DNA of 64,000 nucleotides from Candidatus Harpocratesius repetitus (GTDB taxonomy: Archaea; Asgardarchaeota; Lokiarchaeia; Sigyniarchaeales; Promethearchaeaceae): assembly GCA_021498095.1 (NCBI GenBank), contig JAIZWK010000001.1, positions 3,411,450-3,475,449 on the forward strand. The letters run 5' to 3'. The notes under the pieces are model-generated. The model was not told the DNA's origin and did not search any database. It worked only from the letters and a program-made list of their open reading frames with translations. Below, piece by piece: positions 1 to 7,499 of this stretch. The translations under genes and the position numbers were made by a program. Every line of letters starts with the position of its first letter. Positions within the stretch are counted from its first letter, which is position 1.

Positions 1-2
1 TA

Positions 3-704
3 AAAGGACTCTATATTCATAAGGTCTCGACAGATATTAAAATTAAAGTTCCTCATGAGCCAGAACCAGTATCTTTAAAACAGTTATGTGCTTCTTTAGA
101 TAAAGAGATTCAAAAATTAGTAAAAAATCAAAACCTTAAATTTGAAAAGCTTCGTGGAATAACGAGTTTTGATAAAATTAAGCTTTATATTGAAGAATTT
201 CGCTATTATATCGCTCAAATTCCTGTAGATGATCGTTTTTCAAAAATAATGAGTAAAACGCTTACAGATTTAGAAAGCGGATGTTCTCAAGTGGAACAAC
301 GATATAAACATGCGAAAGAAGGATTAACCTGGTTTAAATCTATTCATACGGTACTTTGGAAGGATAATCTGAAAAAAGATATACGAATTAGAGAATTAGA
401 CAACATTTTCACTGCAATTAACCAAAGAACCTTAAAGATCAATTCCAATTTTAAACAACAAGAAGCAAAAAGTTTTCTTCCTTCATCTAAAACCCCGTTC
501 TGGAAGATTTTATGTGAATGGAACCGGCTATGGAGAAGTTATAAGCCAAAATTGGGGGTTTGGCGACGTAATCTTCCACAATATAATCAACAAAAAAGAA
601 TGGTTCGTATGGAAGATTCTCCAATTATGGACAAATCGCATAGAATAGATTGTTTGCCCAGTTATCATTTTATATACCAATGCACTTGTCTTGATCATCA
701 GTAA
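3..704 (+). CDS. Unrecognised helical protein, 5'-truncated by window edge
   Basis: An open frame enters from the left edge and runs without a stop to 704, so the first ATG at 249 is probably internal. The protein is Lys/Glu-rich and predicted helical, with no motif I can name; a transposase fragment is possible. The last 50 codons or so lie antisense to the 3' end of the broken transposase on the minus strand and have an odd composition, so the genuine coding part probably ends near 530, where foreign DNA appears to have joined. Function unknown. Confidence 0.4.
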   Translation, partial: KGLYIHKVSTDIKIKVPHEPEPVSLKQLCASLDKEIQKLVKNQNLKFEKLRGITSFDKIKLYIEEFRYYIAQIPVDDRFSKIMSKTLTDLESGCSQVEQRYKHAKEGLTWFKSIHTVLWKDNLKKDIRIRELDNIFTAINQRTLKINSNFKQQEAKSFLPSSKTPFWKILCEWNRLWRSYKPKLGVWRRNLPQYNQQKRMVRMEDSPIMDKSHRIDCLPSYHFIYQCTCLDHQ

Positions 705-2314
705 ATCTGATTTTACTCTATTTCTAAGATGTTTAGTGCTAATTTTCCAGGAAGTACTTTGCCCATCTCCGATTAAATCGCCTCGCTTTTTAATTATTCC
801 GTTAATCCCTTCATTTTGTCCCCGTATGTGGTAAACCAAATACCATTCTATGGTACCTTGCATTATTTTAGTATTCCCAATTGTTTTCTCAGCATTTGTT
901 CCTGATTTTCGAATCTCTCTACGAATTATTTGAATTTTTTTTCTCTATCGCCACTCTTTCTTTTGTTCTACAAGAGTCAAACCATGATACCGTGCATATT
1001 GGGCCCAATTTGTGAGTGCACGCTTAGTTTCTTTGATCTTAATCTTAAATGATATAGGTTTGGGATATTGGGCAAGGTAATACTTCACATCTCTAATCCA
1101 AGCCTTCTTTTGAGCTTTTGGAATTCCATTTTTTATTGCTTTTTTAGAGATGCTTCTAAGGTTATTTTCTGCCGTTTTTAATTTTTTGAGTAATTTTGAG
1201 TTTCTTTTGTTAAAATCAACAAAGGGAATTACATCTGCGGCTTCTATCGCATGAATTACCGATGTTGAAGAATATCCCGCATCAGCAGTAATTGCAATGA
1301 TTTCCGAGCCTGTATCTTTTGCTAACGTTAAAATTGGGTTCAAAGATTGTTTAAAAAGGGCAACATCTGCAGTTTTCCCCGTTTCAGTTCGTGAGACTAT
1401 CGGTAAGCAATTTGTTCCGCATCCTATTGATGTTTTATGTCCAAAAAAAAACCCCTTGAACCTGTTCCGTTTGAAGCTTCCAAATTCCGACAGTCAACGG
1501 ATAAGTTACATCCGTCAATCGAGTTTACGCTCAGATCTTGGATATTCTCTTTAATTAATAATTTATCGATAGCCTTTTCATATATTTGAAGATTTGATTC
1601 GAGATAATCGGAGTACCAATATAATTTCTTGATTCCTGGTGGTCGATTTACAAATCCGAGTCTGCCTGCTATGTCAAAACAGAGTCTATTATCAATAAAA
1701 CTAACTGTTTTTAACTTTCCATCAAGTTCTGTGATGCTTGAGATGTGATTAATATGTTGATAAATACGAGCATTGAGATGGGCCATCAATTCTCCTCTAG
1801 AATATGTGTCATGTTTAGGAAATATTACGGAAGGTGGTATAATTCCTATAAAACATTCAATAGGAACTGTAATTTTCTGATTAGAAGTAGTAAATATGTT
1901 ACTGCATACAATCCTTGCAGTATCGCCGATTTTAGTGTAATAGTAGTCTTGAAATTTGCTAAATAAATTTTCTAATGACGTTGAGTGTAGGTTTAACATG
2001 TCTGGAGCGTTTTTATAGACCCAACTATAACTTATGACACGTTTAAATAATGATTCCAATCGTTCTTTGATTAAAGGTGCTCGGTCTGATGAAATAATCG
2101 AATGAATGACTCCAAGTTCCTTTCCAAATAATGCTGAAAGTATAAGGAAATATACTGTTTGTTTAGCGATATTTTTTCCTCGATTGACAGATTTGATCGA
2201 TTCATCATAATCTAAGATCTGCTCAATGTCCTGATCAAAAGAAGAAAACCCCTCAATGATAATGTTTTGGTTGCTTACCGGGAATTTTGAAAAGATTTGA
2301 TGATTCGGCGCCAT
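528..2314 (-). pseudogene. Broken DDE transposase (IS4/IS1182-like), two disruptions
   Basis: Three open pieces in different frames form one transposase. The N-terminal piece (2314-1424) ends with a catalytic-Asp context 'SIDGCNLSVD'. The middle piece (about 1440-945) carries 'ITADAGYS', the usual second Asp context. The C-terminal piece (863-528) carries 'RGQNEGINGI', the third catalytic acidic residue. A frameshift near 1436 turns the expected Gly-His-Lys run into a stop, and a TAG at 945 separates middle from C-terminal pieces. The gene is dead by sequence. Its 5' end abuts the reverse-transcriptase fragment of a group II intron, so this element probably destroyed that intron. Exact IS family not determined; no terminal repeats identified. 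Confidence 0.75.
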
Positions 2315-2319
2315 CTTTA

Positions 2320-3125
2320 CTAATATTAGGTAATTCTCTTATTTATCGTTTTTGCAAAAGATTTTTGTCGCTGATCCCCCCTAACTGCCCATAGTCTTGC
2401 AGAAAGTGATCGAGTCAAAAGCTTCTGGGTTTGTTTTACCTGTCTGAAATTTCCGACTTGAGTATCTCGGAAAATCCTCTGTTGGAGATTCTCTACACGA
2501 TGTTTGATTATGTCCCAATTAATTTGGTCCCAATCTATATCCATCGGTTGGTTGATGCATACAAATGCTTGATTTGTCTCACGCCTTTCTTCCATTCAAT
2601 CATCTCTATTACAGATTTATTTCCAATGGAGTCACGGGTAGTCAGCTTCCTTTCGGAATGGTTATTAACCTATCCCTTCAATTACAGAAGGGCATTCACT
2701 TTCATCCGATCTCTATCTCCCTGCTTATTTACATGGAGATTTTTACGAAGTTCATATATACAGACAAGATACAACCTTTAGAGACTTGCTATACCCCGAG
2801 CATTTTTGATCAGATAGATATGTAAAAAAAGAATACATATCCTAATGCCAGTGCCTTCTTTGGTCGTCACAGTGTATCAACTCCCTTTCACTGCGTAAGT
2901 TTAACGAGGCTTCAGTTACAAGTTCACCGAAGTTTCTCATGGGTTGTTTTGGCTAGCCCTATCTGCATGGGGAGTTAGCAGAATCGGTACATTACCACAC
3001 ATGCTTTGAAACCCCACTCTTTTGGATAGGAGTTCGAGTGATTGCCACGAATAGTCTGATTCTATTGCCAGTTTTTATATGTCATCTCTTTCTGGATTCT
3101 ATATATACGCTTATCTTCGTCGCAC
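2320..3125 (-). mobile_element. Group II intron, 5' fragment (domain I to start of IEP)
   Basis: On the minus strand the fragment starts at 3125 with GTGCGAC, matching the GUGYG 5' consensus of group II introns and the first seven bases of the intact-looking intron at 4899. About 230 nt further in there is a domain-I-like stretch ('GTGAACTTG', 'GCCTCGTTAAAC'), and further on the start of a reverse transcriptase. The 3' part including domains V and VI is missing, cut by the transposase at about 2320. The intron begins only seven nucleotides after the domain V remnant at 3133-3151, so it sits in the linker before domain VI, or at the start of domain VI, of another intron. Confidence 0.75.
2326..2595 (-). 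pseudogene. Group II intron-encoded protein, N-terminal (RT-0) fragment
   Basis: The 89-residue frame has the classic start of a group II intron reverse transcriptase/maturase: 'INWDIIKHRVENLQQRI', then 'LLTRSLSARLWAVR'. In intact proteins the next segment leads into the RT fingers ('GKxTxGxDG'); here the homology stops after 'FAKTINK' and the frame ends. It lies about 530 nt inside the intron that begins at 3125, the normal place for an ORF in domain IV or its approach. Truncated and surely inactive. The junction with the neighbouring transposase lies near 2320-2345. Confidence 0.8.
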
Positions 3126-3132
3126 CTTTTTG

Positions 3133-3151
3133 GAACCACGCGTGCGAGTTT
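3133..3151 (-). other. 3' half (last 19 nt) of a host group II intron domain V
   Basis: Reading the minus strand from 3151 to 3133 gives AAACTCGCACGCGTGGTTC. This matches 16 of 19 bases of positions 16-34 of the 34-nt domain V at 5591-5624, from the last three bases of the GAAA tetraloop to the closing GTTC. The matching 5' half is absent because the 3' end of another intron sits directly in front. It therefore looks like a host intron whose domain V was split by an inserted intron. Confidence 0.7.
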
Positions 3152-3427
3152 GTCGGGTAAGTCAAGATCCTTGCAGATCCTTTTCCCCCTAAGAACGGAA
3201 TGTGCCCCTTTCAAGGCATTCTGCTCGAGCCTGCAGCACTGAAACTGTCACCAGTCCATTCCTCCCTTGTGTTCATAGGAATGATAGAAGATTATTTTAT
3301 CCCACCACTTGAGGGTTATTAATGCATTGAGGTTTGTTACGCCATGTTTTCCAGTATCTTGGATTCATCGGGCTTTTATTGCCAACTTTCCATCTGTATT
3401 TCATTCGTGGAGTATCTTGAAAATAAA
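3152..3427 (-). mobile_element. Group II intron, 3' fragment (IEP tail, domains V and VI)
   Basis: A 34-nt domain V occupies 3226-3193 on the minus strand: GAGC...GTTC closing stem, GAAA-type tetraloop and a two-base bulge on the 3' side. It is followed by a domain-VI-like imperfect hairpin with a GGG...CCC base near an unpaired A, ending in GAC at 3152, which fits the AY 3' end of group II introns. Upstream lies the tail of an intron-encoded protein. Everything 5' of about 3427 is lost; beyond that point the sequence resembles the region downstream of a substrate-binding protein gene (23.1 kb). Confidence 0.75.
3297..3427 (-). pseudogene. Group II intron-encoded protein, C-terminal fragment
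   Basis: The last 40 or so codons of an intron-encoded protein, ending at a TAA at 3297. The recognisable part is 'KVGNKSPMNPRYWKTW', which resembles the 'hvKVkGxxSPyxxxxxYW' segment at the end of the maturase/endonuclease region in bacterial-type intron proteins. It stops about 70 nt before domain V, the standard arrangement. It belongs to the 3' intron fragment and not to the N-terminal reverse-transcriptase fragment at 2326-2595, because the two lie in the wrong order for one intron. Confidence 0.55.
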
Positions 3428-3619
3428 TCAGTCTTTAAGGTTATATTTTTAATTCATAAAAAATAACCCCCTTTCTTCTTTTTGTAAAAATCATAAATTA
3501 TCCATGATATTACTTTTAATATTTTTTATGATTTTACTTGATATGCGTAAATGATAAACAGACAGAGTCATTTTCCACTTTTTCTGCTTCAATCGCAGTT
3601 GCTGCTTTCAGTAATATTC

Positions 3620-4878
3620 TCAGCAATTAAAGATATATGCATGAAGATAAAGTTCAGCAATTTGCGTGGTAGACTTTTGATTTCGGTAAGATATATGAAT
3701 CTCATTAAGCATTCTAAAGCTGATTTCTTCAAACCATCGTTTTTTATATGTTTTTAAAAGCCATCGGCTCCATCGGGCTTGATTTTTATGAGGTCGTAGT
3801 GTTGTGAAGAATCCCTCAAGTTCCTCTATTGCTTGGTCAAAACTTATTTTATTTTGAAGGAATTTTTGACGGATTTCCAAAGCTGATTGGCTTTTATGTG
3901 CAGTTAAAACTAAATGCAAATGTACCGAACTCGGCCAAGGTTTTGTCCCAGGGTTCTGAGAGAAGAAATATTTGTCAGAAATAGGTCGTTTTCCTAATAA
4001 TAAATCGCTGAACGCCCTCTTGACATGTTTGAAACGCTTAGCAGACATTAACACAGACAATTTTTGTAATTATAATTCTTTAACCAGAGCTGCACGCTAA
4101 AATTCACGATCCATTAACACATAGTTTAGGTTAGATCCTTGAAATTTCAACGATTTTGCACTAATACCAATGTGTCTTAAGCGATATTGTCCATATCTGA
4201 GCAATCAAATCTCAGAAAAAAGAATATGTCCGCAACCTTGAAGAGCAAAACCTTGGAACAAACGGGTCTTATGAGTTCCTTGTTGTTTATGCGTACCAAC
4301 CTCCAAAGGTGGTTGAATCTTTCTATAGTAAGGATATTCGGTGTTATCAACCAAGAGACGCATTTTTGAACCTTTGATCTCTTCTTTTCGGATTTCCATA
4401 TTAACTCGATTTAAAAGGTTTTCAAAAATAAAATGAATATCTTTATTGGAAAGCAACCTAAAAAATTTGTCCACATCCGTTTGATAGGATATTAAGCGAC
4501 GTTTTCAGACTCCATCTTTAAATTCCTTTATTCTTAATAATTTTCTTTTGCAATAATATTGTCCAAAATAATTATTAAGAAATTCTGAAGCATATGTCGT
4601 TGATTATTTAGTTACCATTGCATAAAGCTTTACAAGTATAAAATCCGAATATGTATAAAGCCTCGGCTTGAATATTTTCGCGATTCCTGTTTGACTCCCT
4701 AAACCTTCGATATAAGATTTAAATTCTCCGCTGAAAAATAAATCTTGAGGAAAAATTGGGATGATCGACGAGGGAATCGCCGCTTCCGTAATAGATGACA
4801 TAATCCATCAATTGAATATTCCTCTTTTCCTTCAAAAGCGTTTCGGTTCTCTATTATTGCTGGTTTAAATCGGCGCAT
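3620..4878 (-). pseudogene. Broken DDE transposase (IS4-superfamily)
   Basis: Pieces of one transposase are spread over several frames. The N-terminal part starts near 4878 ('MRRFKPAIIE') and includes 4801-4604. A middle part (4474-4205) has 'LVDNTEYPYY' and 'GTHKTRLFQG'. After a stop it continues in frame through 'VLMDREF', the second catalytic Asp context, into a C-terminal part (4060-3620) with 'YKKRWFEEISFR', the third acidic motif. Several stops and shifts make it non-functional. The layout resembles the intact transposase at 17253-18530 ('VIDREYY', 'MRWQIETAFR'), but identity is low. A more degraded C-terminal relative lies at about 23100-23600. Confidence 0.7.
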
Positions 4879-4898
4879 TTATAACTTTGAAGACTGTT

Positions 4899-5665
4899 GT
4901 GCGACAAGAAGCACTATAACTGAATACATGACATGATTCTAACAGAAATAGAAACTGCCGACAAATTGACTGTCGATGGCTATGTGGACATGCATTATTA
5001 ATAATGATTTTGTGTGAAGCTCCACGGACAATGTACCATCAGCATCCAACGAGATGATGGTTGTGGGCCAGCCAATGTGCCCATGGGAAACGAAAGTGAA
5101 GACATGATAAACTCCGTGATCGAGAATTGGTGAAATAATTTGACACACCATAACCAAAAGGTAAATTGCCAGGTAGAGCAAGTAACAGTTTTGCTCTTTG
5201 TCATCCGTTGCGCAATCGGAGGAAAGTGTCTCCCTAAAGACACAATTGAAAGTCAGTTATAGCGAACTTGGTAAACCTCATATTCGCCAGCAATGCTGGT
5301 ATCTTGGAGACAAGAAAAAGGGATGGACTAGGAGGTAGAGGATGCAGGAAAAAGCGAAAACAGATCTGTAATCGATCTGATAGGATCTTATGAAATCATT
5401 CATTGAACTGACTTGAGGACATGAAATTCATGGAAAACGTAATTCTGAAAAGATCTTTCGAGAAACCCGAAGTTTAAACTGGAGTTTAAAATCTTAATCA
5501 ATAAACCAGTGGTAACAGAGGGAAATTGGGAATTCATAAGAAATTATGAATCCCTAAAGACATGGTGACATGATCGGGTGCTCAAGGTGCGAGCTACATG
5601 CGAGGAAACCTGCACGTGTGGTTCCTAAAAGAGGGAAGTACCGTAAGATACCTTCCTTATTTAAC
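4899..5665 (+). mobile_element. ORF-less group II intron, apparently complete
   Basis: The element starts with GTGCGACAAG at 4899 (5' consensus GUGYG). It has a domain I-like core ('TTATAGCGAACTTGG' near 5255, with stem pairs around it) and a perfect-length 34-nt domain V at 5591-5624. A domain VI-type hairpin with AGGGAAG against CTTCCT follows (5632-5657), and the element ends near 5660-5665. At about 770 nt there is no room for a reverse transcriptase, and none of the short frames inside looks coding, so splicing and mobility would need a maturase in trans. It lies just upstream of, and opposite to, the broken transposase. Ends are assigned by consensus only; the 3' end may be off by a few bases. 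Confidence 0.8.
5591..5624 (+). ncRNA. Group II intron domain V
   Basis: Exactly 34 nt: GAGC at the 5' end pairs with GTTC at the 3' end and contains the catalytic AGC triad. The lower helix is followed by a two-base CG bulge at positions 25-26, an upper helix and a GAAA tetraloop. One A-C mismatch is seen in the upper helix. This is the most conserved part of group II introns and the strongest evidence for the intron call. Confidence 0.85.
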
Positions 5666-5883
5666 TTAGTTTTTCATATTTCTATTCTTAAAAATTTTAC
5701 AAATATGGTTTAAAGATTTTATCCCCATTCCACATTCTTGAATTAAAAATTCTCCAGTAGACAGATTTTTGTTTAATTTATTAATTATTGATTTTTCTAC
5801 GTTTTTGTGCTAAAACTTGGACTCTCGAATTCTTTTTAGAAATATATTTTAAAAGGTTATGAGGCTTTAGTAATTTTTTTTAA

Positions 5884-6139
5884 TTTAATCAAAATCTATC
5901 TTTTGAGCCAATTTTCATGACAATACTTCCATGCATCCAATTATTATTTGAGTCGGTATTTTTACAATCTTAAATTCGATTAATAATTTCATATTTTTAT
6001 CATTTTTCTTTGAATTATTGACTTAATCTTATTTTTTTTCTTTAACTATCTTTCGACAAATTTAAAATTAAGATAGATTTGGGGATTGTGGAAAATTTAG
6101 AGAAGATTTTCGGATTTCCTTCAATTTTTCGAAATCTAC
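5884..6139 (+). repeat. Dispersed intergenic repeat, copy A
   Basis: About 255 nt of non-coding DNA that matches, with many substitutions but few gaps, the reverse complement of 30993-31256. Shared blocks include 'TCTATCTTTTGAGCCAAT', 'ATTTGAGTCGG', 'CATTTTTCTTTGAATTATTG', 'TTTCGACAAATTTAAAATT' and 'GATTTTCGGATTTCCTTCAA'. No open frame spans it. It sits in the 740-nt gap between the group II intron and the Cys-rich membrane protein gene; the rest of that gap is AT-rich with nothing else recognisable. Confidence 0.7.
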
Positions 6140-6409
6140 TAAAACATCTTATATGTTTTTTTATTATATTTAAATATTCAAAGTTTTTTCAATTATCGTT
6201 TTAATTTTTAAAGAATTCAGCAAATATTAAAGATGCAATCTTTTTGAATACACATTAGTTGAATTTAAGCTATGTTATGGCTGAATTAATATAATTTGTT
6301 CACAATTGATTATTTATAAGAAATATTGTTCATGATAAAATAAAAGGATTAAAATATAACGAAAAAAAGCATAAAGGTTGTTTTAAAAAAGAAAAATAGA
6401 ATTTAGTGA

Positions 6410-7162
6410 TCATCTATTTGCTGCTTTTTCCCATGCTTCGCGCATAACTGGATTTCTTCTCAAATATTCATCTTTCCAATCTTGGGGAACTCTGTTCAGG
6501 ATACATGAAAAATTCGGACACTTCTTACACGAATTGTTTGATGTATTTAAAAAGAATATTATGTAAAATAGCGCAACTAGACCTGCAAAGAGAAATTCTT
6601 GAACAATTAATAGAAAAATAAGGGGAATTACAAAAAGTAGAGAAGCCCCAATAATAAATTGATATTGTTCTGATTTTGAGATTGGTGCTGGATTGTATTT
6701 TGCAGATTTGAGAAATCCATAATTCGCATAGCATTTCAAAGTTTTAGAATCATCAATTACATAGAATGGGCAATGACTGCAGAGAATTTTACTTTCCCAA
6801 ATATTAAAAAAGAAAAATCCATAACTCAAATAAAATACAATAAATATAGCCAACCCTAACCATCCAAGATTTCCTTGATTCATTGAGCGGATTATTCCCC
6901 ACACAAGTATCCCTATAAAAGATAGAAAAGGCCAAGCAAAAATCAGTGAATCCTTATAATCAAGTTGACACATCAACTTGTTATGATTTGGACAATCTTT
7001 ACATGAAACACCATTGTCGTAGCAAATTGTTAAAACATTCACTTGAGATGTTGACATTGGTGAAATTTCTTGACTATTTTCAACATTAGAACTCAAATTT
7101 GATGCAGATTCAGTTTTTAAAGGATCATTTAAATCAGTTGATTTGTTTGACATTTCAGTCAC
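6410..7162 (-). CDS. Cys-rich four-helix membrane protein, unknown function
   Basis: A 250-residue protein. An N-terminal soluble tail of about 45 residues leads to a first Cys group ('CYDNGVSCKDCPNHNKLMC'), then two membrane helices (about 75-120). A second Cys group follows ('CSHCPFY', later 'LKCYANYG'), then two more helices (about 170-205) and a third group ('CKKCPNFSC') near the C-terminus. The repeated CxxCP pattern with further Cys suggests each soluble face binds a metal, possibly zinc or an iron-sulfur cluster, but I do not recognise a named family. It is preceded by a T-rich tract and faces no obvious operon partner. The start at 7162 is reasonable; an alternative Met three codons in is possible. 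Confidence 0.75.
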   Translation of the reverse strand: MTEMSNKSTDLNDPLKTESASNLSSNVENSQEISPMSTSQVNVLTICYDNGVSCKDCPNHNKLMCQLDYKDSLIFAWPFLSFIGILVWGIIRSMNQGNLGWLGLAIFIVFYLSYGFFFFNIWESKILCSHCPFYVIDDSKTLKCYANYGFLKSAKYNPAPISKSEQYQFIIGASLLFVIPLIFLLIVQEFLFAGLVALFYIIFFLNTSNNSCKKCPNFSCILNRVPQDWKDEYLRRNPVMREAWEKAANR

Positions 7163-7499
7163 ATTCTTTTTTTTTTCTTAACAAGCTCTTTTTTAAATTG
7201 ATTATTTTGCTAAGAAAAATTAACTTCATTTATTTATTTCACAATAATTCAATGAATCATTATTCAATGAAGAGGATGTTACTTATCAGAAAGAGATTAT
7301 TCTTTTTAATACCTTGTTAATTAAACAATACGACACTTCACACTTTTTCATCTCAGGTAAATCAAAAAAAGATTACTTTTGCAGAAAACCATTCACTTCT
7401 CTACTTCAATTTGAAGAAACAACCTTATTAAATTGGTGATATTAAGTGTTTTGTAATTTTCTTTTCATATTCATTATCTAGCATTTGATATTCAATTCA
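7163..7499. other. Intergenic region, nothing recognised
   Basis: About 340 AT-rich bases between two minus-strand genes. It must hold the promoter of the Cys-rich membrane protein gene and the 3' end of the TPR gene transcript. I see no repeat, RNA gene or credible open frame. Confidence 0.5.

Noticed and set aside
2431..2825. Open frames on the + strand
   Set aside because: They lie antisense to the intron protein start and intron RNA and have no sensible composition.
2840..3430. GC-richer, non-coding stretch that could be taken for rRNA
   Set aside because: The features (GTGCGAC start, 34-nt domain V on the minus strand) are those of group II introns; no rRNA landmark is present.
4939..5243. 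Open frames on the minus strand within the ORF-less intron
   Set aside because: They are antisense to intron domain I and match no protein pattern.
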